Notes under the pieces: generated by a model | Told to the model about the DNA's origin: nothing | The model's database searches: none | The model's input: the letters and a program-made list of their open reading frames with translations, nothing else | In this document: piece by piece, positions 42,601 to 50,653 of the stretch | How the letters are laid out: the number at the start of each line of letters is the position of its first letter | Numbering within the stretch: position 1 is the first letter of the stretch | Translations under genes and position numbers: made by a program | Assembly: GCF_003367175.1 (NCBI RefSeq) | Contig: NZ_QRGA01000004.1 | Location: 185,935 to 249,934 of the forward strand | Direction of reading: 5' to 3' | Origin: Trinickia dinghuensis | Lineage (GTDB): Bacteria > Pseudomonadota > Gammaproteobacteria > Burkholderiales > Burkholderiaceae | DNA length: 64,000 nt

Positions 42601-45394
42601 GACGCTGACGGTGACGGGTGCGAGCGCGAACAACAAGACATACGACGGCACGACGTCGGCTACGCTAGCGGGGGGGGCGCTCTCCGGCCTGATCGGCAAC
42701 GATGTCAATACGGTCACGCTGAACCAATCGGGCACGTTCGCTGCCAAGGATGTCGGCACGGGCGTTGCCGTGACGGCCGCGGATACGCTGAGCGGCACGG
42801 ATGCCAACGATTACGTGATCACGCAACCGACCGGACTCACGGCGAACATCACGCCGGCGACGTTGACGTTGACGGGCACGACGAGCGCGAACAACAAGGT
42901 GTACGACGGTACGACGACGGCGACGCTCACGGGCGCCACGCTGTCAGGTTTGATCGGCAATGATGCCAATACGGTCACGCTGAACCAGTCGGGCACGTTC
43001 GCCTCGAAGGACGTCGGCACGGGCATTGCCGTGACGGCGGCGGATACGCTGAGCGGCACGAACGCGGGTGATTACGTGATCGCCCAGCAGCCCGCGAATC
43101 TGACCGCGAACATCACACCGGCGACGCTGACGGTGACGGGCACAAGCGCGAACAACAAGGTGTACGACTCGACGACGACGGCGACGCTTACGGGTGGCTC
43201 GCTGTCCGGCCTGATCGGTCCCGACGCAGCGACCGTCTCGCTGATCCAGTCGGGCACGTTCGCCTCGAAGGATGTCGGCACCGGCATTGCCGTGACGGCC
43301 ACGGATATTCTGGCCGGCACGGATGCTAGCAACTACGTGATCGCGCAACCCACGGGTCTTATCGCGAACATCACGCCGGCGGCGGTGACGGTGAGCGGCA
43401 CGAGCGTGAGCAACAAGGTGTACGACGGCACGACAACGGCCACGCTCACCGGCAGCGGGCTGATCGGGCTGATCGGCAACGACCTATTGGGTATCACGTT
43501 GAGCCAGTCCGGCACGTTCGCCTCGAAGAATGTCGGCACCGGCGTTGCCGTTGCCGCCACGTTTTCGCTGAGCGGTACGAACGCCAGCGACTATGCGATC
43601 ACCCAGCAGCTCACGGGTCTCACGGCGAACATCACGCCGGCGACGCTGACGTTGACGGGTACCACGAGCGCGAACAACAAGGTGTATGACGGCACGGCAA
43701 CGGCCACGCTTGCAGGCGGTATGCTGTCGGGCCTGATCGGCAACGATGCCAATACTGTTACGCTGAACCAGTCGGGCACGTTCGCCTCGAAGAACGTGGG
43801 CTCCGGCATTGCCGTTGCCGCCACGGATACGCTGAGCGGCACAAACGCGGGCGACTACGTAATCGCACAGCAACCCGCGAATTTGACCGCGAACATCACG
43901 CCGGCGACGTTGACGGTGGCGGGCACAAGCGCGAGCAACAAGGTGTACGACGGCGCGACGACGGCCACGCTTACGGGTGGCACGCTGTCGGGTTTGATAG
44001 GTGCTGATGCAACGACGGTCACGTTGAACCAGTCGGGTACGTTTGCCTCGAAGAACGTCGGTACGGGCATTGCCGTTGCCGCAGCAGATACGCTTAGCGG
44101 AACGGATGCGGGCGACTACGTGATCGGTCAACAACCGACGAATCTCGCCGCGAACATCACGCCGGCGACGTTGACGGTGACGGGCTCGAGCGCGAGCAGC
44201 AAGGTGTACGACGGCACGACGACCGCGACGCTCGCGGGTGGCACGCTGTCAGGTTTGATCGGCAACGATGCAAATACCGTCACGCTGAGCCAGTCGGGCA
44301 CGTTCGCTTCCAAGAACGTCGGCACTGGCATTGCAGTTGCCGCCACGGATACGCTGAGCGGCACGAACGCGGGCGACTATGTGATCGCCCAGCAGCCCGC
44401 GAATCTCGCCGCGAACATCACGCCCGCAACGTTGACAGTCACGGGCGCGAGCGCGAACAACAAGGTGTACGACGGCACGACGGCCGCGACGTTCACGGGC
44501 GGCACGCTCTCTGGTTTGATCGGCAACGATGCCAATACGGTGACGCTGAACCAGTCGGGCACGTTCGCCTCGAAGAGCGTCGGTAGCGGCATTGCCGTCA
44601 CCGCCACGGATACGCTTAGCGGCACGGATGCCAACGACTACCTGATCGCGCTGCCCACTCTCTCGGCGAATATCACGCCTGCGACGTTGACCTACACGGC
44701 GACGCCGACATCGAGCGTGGCGGGCAAGTCGTTGCCGAATTCGACGGGGACGGTCACGGGTTTCGCGGCCGGCGACACGCAGGCCAATGCGACCACGGGC
44801 GCGCTCGCGTGGACCGCCAACGCAACTACATCGTCCGCGCCCGGTAGCTATGCGATCGACGGTGGCGGACTCACGGCATCGAACTATGTCTTCACGCAGG
44901 CGGCCGGCAACGCAACGGCGCTGACGATCACCGCAGCGGCGACGGGCACGTCCAGCACGTCCAGCACGTCCAGCACGTCTGGTTCGTCCCAGTCGGCCTC
45001 CTCCGGGAACGCGACGACGACGGCCCAGAAGTTTTCCTCCCAAACCACGCTTCCGAACGCGGGCCAACTGACCCAGGCGACGTTCGCGAGCACCGGCAGC
45101 GGTGGGTCATCGTTAAGCACCGAGCCATCGTTCAGCAGCGGCTCATCGGCCAGCGCCGGCTCATCGGTCAGTGTCGGACCATCGCTCAACGCTTCGTCGA
45201 CGATCTCCGAGATATCGGCGCCGGTCCAGTTGAGCGAAACGCCGAGCCCGGCCTCGTCGAGCGGTGGGGCGGGCGCTGCCTCGCTCTCGACCCCCACGCC
45301 GACCGTCACGATGAGCGTGGGCGGTAAGGGCACGCTGCAAATCGAGCGTCTGGGCGTGACGTTGCCCGCTGACGCGCTGCTTGGCCAGAACTGA
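39638..45394 (+). CDS. TpsA-type large exoprotein / filamentous-haemagglutinin-like adhesin
   Basis: 1918 aa. An extended signal peptide (MNHAYRLVWSQRYHRWVAVSE) and hydrophobic core end near AQAAPSG. The TPS secretion domain follows (about residues 50-300) with INPNGIVFGRGAQVNVGGLVAST. The middle (about 530-770) carries GLUG-like repeats (VGGLVG, SYATG). Nine tandem MBG/YDG repeats (about 900-1680) are followed by a MBG-like module, a Ser/Thr-rich linker (TSSTSSTS) and a short tail. It would be secreted through TpsB, encoded 18 bp downstream, and act as a beta-helical surface adhesin. No CdiA-type toxin tip or VENN motif was seen. Confidence 0.92.
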   Translation: MNHAYRLVWSQRYHRWVAVSETARGRTKGTGTKLAVAALALTAAVAQVAQAAPSGGQVVSGAGHIGSSGTTTTIVQSSPTMSVNWNSFNVAPQETVNFVQPSKSAIAVNRIFDTSGSQILGKLNANGQVYLINPNGIVFGRGAQVNVGGLVASTLDVNDASLSGNARTFSGTGTGTVLNQGTITAANGGYVALLGNHVDNEGTIVAQRGAVALGAGSAVTLNFSGDSLVGMQVDQSTLNNLAQNGALIQADGGTVMMSAGAKDALLASVVNNTGVVEARTVENQGGTITLLGGMADGTVNVSGTLDASAPSGGNGGAIETSAANVKVAPGTTVTTLAANGQSGSWLIDPTDFTVAASGGDMTGATLSAALNQGSVTLQSTTGTSGSSGNVNINDTVTWGSNTTLTLSAQNNININQSITANGIFGALSLLYGQQATFTGNTATYNVNAPINLQAGNNFSTTLGTLGNGGVTTLFTVITRLGSAGSTTGTDLQGMGGVNYALGSNIDATATSGWSSGAGFAPISGFNNVFDGLGHTISNLTISKSTSLDVGLFATTTATAVIRDVGIVGGTVTGYENVGALIGDNLGAVSNSYSTASVTGTQNVGGLVGNSTTPGSIANSYSTGAVTGTTVFGGLAGWNSGSITLSYSTSNVTQSSTGSTRTDAGGLVGTDAHSGSISQSYATGNVNAASTNVVGGLVGLAQGQITNAYATGSVTGDTNVGGLIGTALGGTTADVYASGALSATGTPGGLIGSGSAPLTSGYWNTTTSGQLTATWGTGLTTAQMGNASKFTGWDFTNTWTMGTNGASAPILTALVQPVTVTATSGSKTYDGTSFSGGFGYSATGPGVISGATATYGGSAQGAVNVGASPYALTVSGVTITFTTTNPEAMVVYAPGTLTVMPATLTITGTTSANNKTYDGTTSATLAGGALSGLIGNDVNTVTLNQLGTFASKDVGTGIAVTAADTLSGTNANDYVITQPIGLTANITPATLTVTGASANNKTYDGTTSATLAGGALSGLIGNDVNTVTLNQSGTFAAKDVGTGVAVTAADTLSGTDANDYVITQPTGLTANITPATLTLTGTTSANNKVYDGTTTATLTGATLSGLIGNDANTVTLNQSGTFASKDVGTGIAVTAADTLSGTNAGDYVIAQQPANLTANITPATLTVTGTSANNKVYDSTTTATLTGGSLSGLIGPDAATVSLIQSGTFASKDVGTGIAVTATDILAGTDASNYVIAQPTGLIANITPAAVTVSGTSVSNKVYDGTTTATLTGSGLIGLIGNDLLGITLSQSGTFASKNVGTGVAVAATFSLSGTNASDYAITQQLTGLTANITPATLTLTGTTSANNKVYDGTATATLAGGMLSGLIGNDANTVTLNQSGTFASKNVGSGIAVAATDTLSGTNAGDYVIAQQPANLTANITPATLTVAGTSASNKVYDGATTATLTGGTLSGLIGADATTVTLNQSGTFASKNVGTGIAVAAADTLSGTDAGDYVIGQQPTNLAANITPATLTVTGSSASSKVYDGTTTATLAGGTLSGLIGNDANTVTLSQSGTFASKNVGTGIAVAATDTLSGTNAGDYVIAQQPANLAANITPATLTVTGASANNKVYDGTTAATFTGGTLSGLIGNDANTVTLNQSGTFASKSVGSGIAVTATDTLSGTDANDYLIALPTLSANITPATLTYTATPTSSVAGKSLPNSTGTVTGFAAGDTQANATTGALAWTANATTSSAPGSYAIDGGGLTASNYVFTQAAGNATALTITAAATGTSSTSSTSSTSGSSQSASSGNATTTAQKFSSQTTLPNAGQLTQATFASTGSGGSSLSTEPSFSSGSSASAGSSVSVGPSLNASSTISEISAPVQLSETPSPASSSGGAGAASLSTPTPTVTMSVGGKGTLQIERLGVTLPADALLGQN
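42335..44677 (+). repeat. Nine tandem 255-264 bp repeats in tpsA
   Basis: Units start at 42335, 42596, 42854, 43118, 43376, 43637, 43901, 44162 and 44423 and encode 85-88 residues each. Each begins PATLT (once PAAVT), contains NNKVYDGTTTATL-like and GTFASKDVGTGIAV-like blocks, and ends ANIT. Lengths are all multiples of three, so copy changes by recombination would keep the frame. Confidence 0.95.
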
Positions 45395-45412
45395 TCCGTA
45401 TCCATCACATCC

Positions 45413-47110
45413 ATGACACGTTCCACTCGCGGCCGCCTTGCGCGGCGGCCGCTTTTCGCCGCCCTTGTGGGCGCGCTGTCCCCCGTTGCCGCTCATGCCG
45501 CCGGTCCTGTGATCCCGAATGCGGGCACGATGCTTCAGCAGAGCCAACCGGCCGTATCGCCAGGCCCGAGCGCGAACCGCCCGGGCCTGAGCATCGAGCA
45601 GCCTGCCGGCAGCACGTTGCCGAGCAGCATGCCCTTCGAGGTCGAGCACATCCAGATCACGGGCAACAGCAAGATCGACACGGCTACGCTGCATGCGCTG
45701 GTCGCCTCATCCGAAGGCAAGCAACTGACGCTGCCTGAACTCGGAGCGCTGGCGCTGAGGATCACCGATTACTACCACGCGCACGGCTATCCGCTCGCGC
45801 GGGCCATCGTGCCGGCGCAGACGCTGACCGGTGGCGTAGTGCGAATCGAGGTCATCGAAGCGCGCTACGGCAAGATCGAACTGGACAATCACAGCCGTGT
45901 CGGCGACGCGCTGCTGCAGGCCACGCTGGGTGGCTTGCAAAGCGGGGCGGTCGTGACGCAGGCGCAGATGGATCGCGCGCTGCTGCTGCTTTCCGACATT
46001 CCGGGCCTGGCGGTGAACGCGACGCTGAAACCGGGAGCGGCGGTGGGCACGTCGGACCTGGACGTGGCCACGTCCTCGGCTTCGATGGTCACGGGCAGCG
46101 TGACGGCGGACGACTACAACAACGCGTACAGCGGCCGCCCGCGGTTGGCGGCCACGGTCAGCGTGCTCAATCCGCTGCATCACGGCGACGAGCTGAGCGT
46201 GAGCGGGCTGACGAGCGGGGCGGACATGAACTATGGCCGCGTCGGGTACGACACGCTGCTGAACGGGGAGGGCACGCGGCTGGGCGCGTCGTTCTCGGCG
46301 CTGGACTACCGGCTGGGGGGATCGCTGTCGCCGCTCAATGCACACGGCACGGCGCAGGTGACGAGCGCGGATGTGAGGCAGCCGCTGATTCGAAGCCGCA
46401 ATCTGAACGTCTATGCCGGGCTCGAGTATGACCACCTGTCGCTGGACGACGAGATCGGTGCGAACGGTACCGCCACCAGACGGCATCTGGACAACGTGAC
46501 GACGACGCTATCGGGCGACGTGCGTGACGCTGTGCTGGCGGGGGCGGTGAGCGTGTGGAGCTTGAGCTGGACGTACGGGCACGTGAGCTTCGACAACGCG
46601 GCAGCGCAGGCCGTCGATGCGTCGGGCGCGAGCACGCAGGGGGGCTTCTCGAAGTGGAGCCTGAGCGCGACGCGGCTGCAGGATCTGGGCGGGGGCAATG
46701 CGCTGTACCTGTCGATCTCGGGGCAATTGGCGTCGGGCAACCTGGACTCGTCGCAACAGTTGGTGGTGGGCGGGCCGGGCTCGGTGCGGGCCTATGACGT
46801 GAACGCGGTGTCAGGCGACGACGGCGGTGTCGTCACGCTGGAGTTGCGTCACACGATGCCGCAGGCGTGGTACGGGCAGTGGCAGGCGATCGCGTTTGTG
46901 GACGCGGCGCACGTGAGCATCAACCGCAACGGGTTCGAGGCGGGCTCGAACAGCGCGAACCTGGGCGGCGCCGGGGTGGGGGTGAACTGGGCGGGCCCGC
47001 ATGGCACGAGCGTGAGTGCATCGGTGGCGACGCCGGTGGGCGCTCGGCCGGTGCAGGCGGGCAGCACGTCGTCGGTGCGCGGGTGGGTGCAGTTGAGCAA
47101 GGCGTTCTAA
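45413..47110 (+). CDS. TpsB-type outer-membrane transporter (FhaC/ShlB family)
   Basis: 565 aa. Signal peptide to about residue 29 (AAHAAG), a Pro/Ser-rich linker, the POTRA_2 domain (PFEVEHIQITGNSKIDTATL), a second POTRA (GGVVRIEVIEARYGKIEL), then the 16-strand barrel with the VRAYD motif (family VRGY) near residue 461 and terminal Phe. It secretes TpsA using POTRA recognition of the TPS domain. The 18-bp gap indicates an operon with tpsA. A terminator of the repeat family follows. Confidence 0.93.
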   Translation: MTRSTRGRLARRPLFAALVGALSPVAAHAAGPVIPNAGTMLQQSQPAVSPGPSANRPGLSIEQPAGSTLPSSMPFEVEHIQITGNSKIDTATLHALVASSEGKQLTLPELGALALRITDYYHAHGYPLARAIVPAQTLTGGVVRIEVIEARYGKIELDNHSRVGDALLQATLGGLQSGAVVTQAQMDRALLLLSDIPGLAVNATLKPGAAVGTSDLDVATSSASMVTGSVTADDYNNAYSGRPRLAATVSVLNPLHHGDELSVSGLTSGADMNYGRVGYDTLLNGEGTRLGASFSALDYRLGGSLSPLNAHGTAQVTSADVRQPLIRSRNLNVYAGLEYDHLSLDDEIGANGTATRRHLDNVTTTLSGDVRDAVLAGAVSVWSLSWTYGHVSFDNAAAQAVDASGASTQGGFSKWSLSATRLQDLGGGNALYLSISGQLASGNLDSSQQLVVGGPGSVRAYDVNAVSGDDGGVVTLELRHTMPQAWYGQWQAIAFVDAAHVSINRNGFEAGSNSANLGGAGVGVNWAGPHGTSVSASVATPVGARPVQAGSTSSVRGWVQLSKAF

Positions 47111-47164
47111 GCGGTGGCGACGTGATCGCGCACAAGCGTCGTCTAGATGAGGCTCTAACCGTTT

Positions 47165-47237
47165 GGTTGACGATCGGCTAGGAGTCAATCGGATATAGCT
47201 GATTGATTTTGGGGGCGCCTTGCGGCGCCCCTTTTCT
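47165..47237 (+). repeat. Terminator-bearing repeat, copy behind tpsB
   Basis: GGTTGACGATCGGCTAGG (47165-47182) is identical to 48948-48965 behind fic. It continues as AGCTGATTGATTTT and the stem GGGGCGCC (47212-47219), loop TTGC, GGCGCCCC (47224-47231), then TTTTCTT. The stem is identical to that behind guaA. It serves as the tps operon terminator. Confidence 0.85.
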
Positions 47238-47366
47238 TCGAGCGCTCACAGGTGGTTGGCCGGTTGGAAAAACCGTTTGGCAGGAGCATAATCGAATTTG
47301 AGCAATTGACCTCGATTCTAATCGTTTTTGAGCGAGCGTAAGTCGTCTTGCGGGAGACAGTAGGCT

Positions 47367-48937
47367 ATGAGCGACCTGCCGATCGACCCGATTGGTGGCG
47401 CGTGGTTGGCGCGTGGTTGGCGCGTGCCTATGACGTGTTGCCCATGTTTCGGATGCCCGTGCTTAGCCAAGTGGGCGGGCGGCGATCCACGGAGGTGAAA
47501 GAAGGGTTCCGGCTGGAGACGTATCTGGAGATTATGCGACCGGCGGACTTGCCGGCAGCCCATCTGCAGTTCCATCTACGCCATGAGGTTCCGCATCTCG
47601 AGTTTCTGGCCCGGCTGTTCCAGCGCACCGGGCCTGATTTCATCCAGGAATGGGTAGCCGCGGAGCCTACCGGGCAGTATGCGCGTCGCGCTGCCTTCCT
47701 CTATGAATGGCTGACTGCACGGGAATTGGCCCCGCCCGAGAACTTGGGGGGCAACTACGTCGATGCGATCGACTTGACCAAGCTAGTGGCGGCCTCGCCT
47801 GACCGAGCGGTCAAAGTACGGCGCTGGCGGGTGAACGACAACCTGCCTGGAACTCGCCACTTTTGCCCGATCGTGGCCAAGACAAACGCCGTGCAGGATG
47901 CATCCGCTTTGAATGTTCCTGATCTATTCGCCGGGCTCGCGGGCGAGTTCGGCGAGGATCTGCTGATCCGGGCTGCCGTCTGGATGACCCTGCGGGAAAG
48001 CAGGGCAAGCTTTGCCATTGAGGGGGAGGCAGATCGGGGCGACCGCGTTCAGCGGTTTGCGGATGTGATGGCGCGGCGTACCGGGCACGGGGAACTGCCC
48101 TTGAGCGATGCGGCACTAGCCGAACTTCAGCGGGACATACTCGGTGACCGGACGACGATCACGCACTTCGGCCTGCGGCAATCTCCTGTTTTCGTCGGAG
48201 AAACCGTCCGCTACCAGGAAGTCGTGCACTATGTGGCGCCTCCAGCCGAGGATGTGGCCGCGATGCTGGACGGGCTGCGTGCATTCCTCGAGAGAACTCA
48301 GGGCCAGTCGTCCGTGATGCGCAGTGCGGTCGCGGCGTTCGGCTTGGTTTATATCCATCCACTGGCGGACGGTAACGGCCGCGTGCACCGCTTCTTGATC
48401 AACGACGTGTTGCGGCGTGACGGAGCGGTGCCCGACCCGGTGATCCTGCCGGTGTCTGCGGTCATTACCGACAATGCGGTCGAGCGTCGTGGTTATGACC
48501 AGGTGCTCGATTCGGTGTCACAGCCTTTGATGCAAGCCGTACGGAAGCACGTCTCCTTCGAGCCGGTGCAGACAACGTGGCCGGACGGCGTGGTGTCGAA
48601 TTTTGCGTTTGGTGGGGCGGAGCAAGCCAGACCGCTGTGGCGCTATCCGGATCTGGCGCCTCATGTTGTGTTCCTCGCGAACATTGTGGCTCGGACATTG
48701 ACCGAACAGATGCGGGAAGAGTCGCGCTATCTTCGCCGCCATGGCCGTGCGCGTGCCGCGTTGAAAGAGGTCGTCGAGATGCCGGATCATCAAGCCGACC
48801 GTGTGCTTCGTTCGATCGAACAGCACCGCGGAGAACTCAGCAATGTATTGGCGAAGGAAATTCCAATACTGCGTCGACCGGGTATATGGGATGAAATTGT
48901 CGAGGCCGTGTCGCAGGCTTTTCAGGGAATTGGGTAG
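47367..48937 (+). CDS. Fic-domain AMP-transferase, 5' end shifted by an 11-bp repeat
   Basis: The body (529 codons open from TTG 47348) has the Fic motif HPLADGNGRVHR (from 48356) and, before it, the inhibitory helix motif SFAIEG (48008-48025, pattern [S/T]xxxE[G/N]), so a self-inhibited enzyme that moves AMP (or another nucleotide part) onto a target hydroxyl. The likely native start is ATG 47367 (MSDLPIDPIGGAWL) with GGGAG upstream, but 2.8 copies of GGCGCGTGGTT at 47397-47428 put it out of frame; one copy less gives GAWLARAYDVLPM in frame. As it stands it needs the TTG start, an internal ATG (47444) or slippage. Confidence 0.8.
47397..47428 (+). repeat. 11-bp tandem repeat at the fic 5' end
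   Basis: GGCGCGTGGTT at 47397-47407 and 47408-47418, then GGCGCGTG at 47419-47426. The unit is not a multiple of three, so copy-number change switches the frame between the ATG at 47367 and the Fic body. Confidence 0.9.
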
Positions 48938-48947
48938 CGCGGTAAAT

Positions 48948-49013
48948 GGTTGACGATCGGCTAGGCGTGAGTTGGACGTGGCTGATTGATATGGGGCACC
49001 TTGGGGTGCCCCC
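48948..49013 (+). repeat. Terminator-bearing repeat, copy behind fic
   Basis: GGTTGACGATCGGCTAGG (48948-48965), then GGCTGATTGATAT and the stem GGGGCACC (48993-49000), loop TTGG, GGTGCCCC (49005-49012). Compared with the guaA and tpsB copies one stem pair is changed on both sides (G-C to A-T), keeping the pairing. No T-tract remains. It lies between convergent fic and the DUF899 gene. Confidence 0.85.
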
Positions 49014-49018
49014 TCGAT

Positions 49019-49816
49019 TCACGGCTGCCCGTTAGTCGCTTGCTTCCGAAATGCCGCTTCTCCGGCATCCGACACTTCCACCCATTTCTTGTCCGGCGGC
49101 GCGTCCGCGACATAGCTGTCGTGCCAGTTCCACCACTTGTAGGTTGGCGTCTGAGGATAGCCCTCGGGCGAGTCTTCCCAGACTTCTTGCCGGCCTAGCG
49201 GCGTGATGTCGAGGTAGTTCCAGGTGCCGCCCATCTGCTCGTCGCCGCGATTGTTGATGAAGTAGGTGCGGAATACCCGATCGCCGTCACGGTAGAACAC
49301 GTTCGTGCCGTGCCATTCGCCCACGCCGAAGTCGGCGTCGAAGTTGTCCGTGAGTGTGAACCACGGTATATCCCAGCCCATCCGCGCCTTCAGTCTCGCA
49401 ATGTCCGCCTGCGGCGCACGCGAGACGAAGACAAGCGTGGTGTCGCGAGCGTTAAGATGGGCGACGTGGGCGACCTGATCGGCCACCATCGAGCAGCCTC
49501 GGCAGCCATGATCGGGCCAGCCGAATACGCCCGGCTCGTAGAAGGCACGGTAGACGATGAGTTGACGCCGTCCTTCGAACAGATCCAGCAGACTCGTCTT
49601 GCCTGACGGTCCTTCAAAGACATAAGCGCTTTCCACAGCCATCCACGGCATCCGGCGACGCTCCGCTGCGAGGGCGTCACGGGCACGCGTCTGAGCCTTT
49701 TCCTTGACGAGCAACTGCTGACGCGCAGTCTCCCATGCCTGCGGCGATACAACCGGTGGCGTGCGCATGGTGGGCTGCTGTCCGTCTTTCCTTTCGTTTC
49801 CGCTTGAAGTAGTCAT
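49019..49816 (-). CDS. DUF899-family thioredoxin-like protein
   Basis: 265 aa. VSPQAWETARQQLLVKEKAQTRARDALAAERRRMPWMAVE is the family N-terminus; a thioredoxin-like core follows (LLDLFEGRRQLIVYRAFYEP; GCRGCSMVADQVAHVAHLNARDTTLVFVSRAP), with a CxxC in CRGC. C-terminal NYLDITPLGRQEVWEDSP is typical. The biochemical role of DUF899 is not known; a redox function is inferred from the CxxC. Confidence 0.88.
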   Translation of the reverse strand: MTTSSGNERKDGQQPTMRTPPVVSPQAWETARQQLLVKEKAQTRARDALAAERRRMPWMAVESAYVFEGPSGKTSLLDLFEGRRQLIVYRAFYEPGVFGWPDHGCRGCSMVADQVAHVAHLNARDTTLVFVSRAPQADIARLKARMGWDIPWFTLTDNFDADFGVGEWHGTNVFYRDGDRVFRTYFINNRGDEQMGGTWNYLDITPLGRQEVWEDSPEGYPQTPTYKWWNWHDSYVADAPPDKKWVEVSDAGEAAFRKQATNGQP

Positions 49817-50281
49817 GGCTTTTTCAACCTCCTGATTCGGGGACGTTTTCGCGCTTTGCAGCTAAGGTGACATTCCATTTGCCGCGCGTCGCTGGGTGTT
49901 GGCCGTGAAAATAGTTTGGACCGTTCAGGCGAAGGTTGGGAGTAACAAATGTGGCGGTATTTCGATCGAATCGCCGATTACCGTCGGTCAGGCCGAGCGC
50001 ATGAACGCGCGTTCGAGGGAGTTGAAGTCGACCGGCCGAAAGGCGACATCACGACCCGCTTCCTGCTTTGCGCGCCCGATTCGGCAAAATCGGACTCGGC
50101 CACAGGCAATTAGCGCCATAAGATCGCGCCAGCCCCAACAGCAAGAAAGCATTGCAATCGATAATCCGATCGAATATCGATTCTCTGGCGTCGAACGACT
50201 GCTTTGAGTAATCTGGATATCTTTGCCGGCCAGCAGCATAGCGGTGTTATCTCAAGCTCTTAATTCAAATCGCAAAAGGAG
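49817..50281. other. Intergenic region without recognised gene
   Basis: 465 bp, lower in GC than its surroundings. It must hold the promoters of the divergent DUF899 gene and the lipoprotein gene. A 103-codon open frame (49896-50207) has no recognisable features. AAAGGAG directly before 50282 is the lipoprotein ribosome-binding site. Confidence 0.5.
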
Positions 50282-50572
50282 ATGATTTTGAAGAAATCCC
50301 TTCTCGCAGCATCTCTGCTGACGGCTATGGCTCTCGCGGCATGCAGCAAGAGCAGTGACGAATCTTCCGCCCCTGCTGCGTCGGATGCGGCCGCGGCGTC
50401 GAGCGAAGCGCCGGCTGCCCCTGCCGTATCGAGTCCCGCCGCCGATACCGCATCCGCTCCAGCCGCCGCGGCTTCTGCTCCTGTGGCGGGTGTTTCGGAC
50501 GCAGGCACCGCGCCACTCGCTCCACCACGAGCCGGAGGACACGCAAATATTCCGGAGGGTGCAAGCCAGTGA
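50282..50572 (+). CDS. Small Ala/Pro/Ser-rich lipoprotein
   Basis: 96 aa. Lipoprotein signal peptide MILKKSLLAASLLTAMALAAC with the lipobox LAAC; Cys 21 would be lipidated after cleavage. The mature part is low-complexity Ala/Ser/Pro (SSAPAASDAAAASSEAP), ending GGHANIPEGASQ. Such proteins are anchored to the outer membrane or face the periplasm; role unknown. A strong AAAGGAG precedes the ATG. Convergent with kup. Confidence 0.75.
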   Translation: MILKKSLLAASLLTAMALAACSKSSDESSAPAASDAAAASSEAPAAPAVSSPAADTASAPAAAASAPVAGVSDAGTAPLAPPRAGGHANIPEGASQ

Positions 50573-50653
50573 AGGTAAAGGTGCGGGCGGCCAGCGATCG
50601 TGATGGCGGGTCGCCTCCGGTAGCGTTGCTTGGATGCCCTAGCGCCACCCGCG

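Noticed and set aside
42241-44634. Series of 80-100 codon minus-strand frames with repeated sequence
   Set aside because: They merely mirror the tandem repeats of tpsA; low-complexity Val/Ala/Ser translations without start signals.
42335-44677. Tandem repeats as a CRISPR array or satellite DNA
   Set aside because: Units are 255-264 bp, coding in one frame throughout and without spacers.
39638-45394. TpsA as a CdiA-type contact-dependent toxin
   Set aside because: The C-terminus lacks a VENN-like pretoxin motif and toxin domain, and no small immunity gene follows before tpsB.
49896-50207. 103-codon plus-strand frame
   Set aside because: No motif, no Shine-Dalgarno and atypical composition; left as intergenic.
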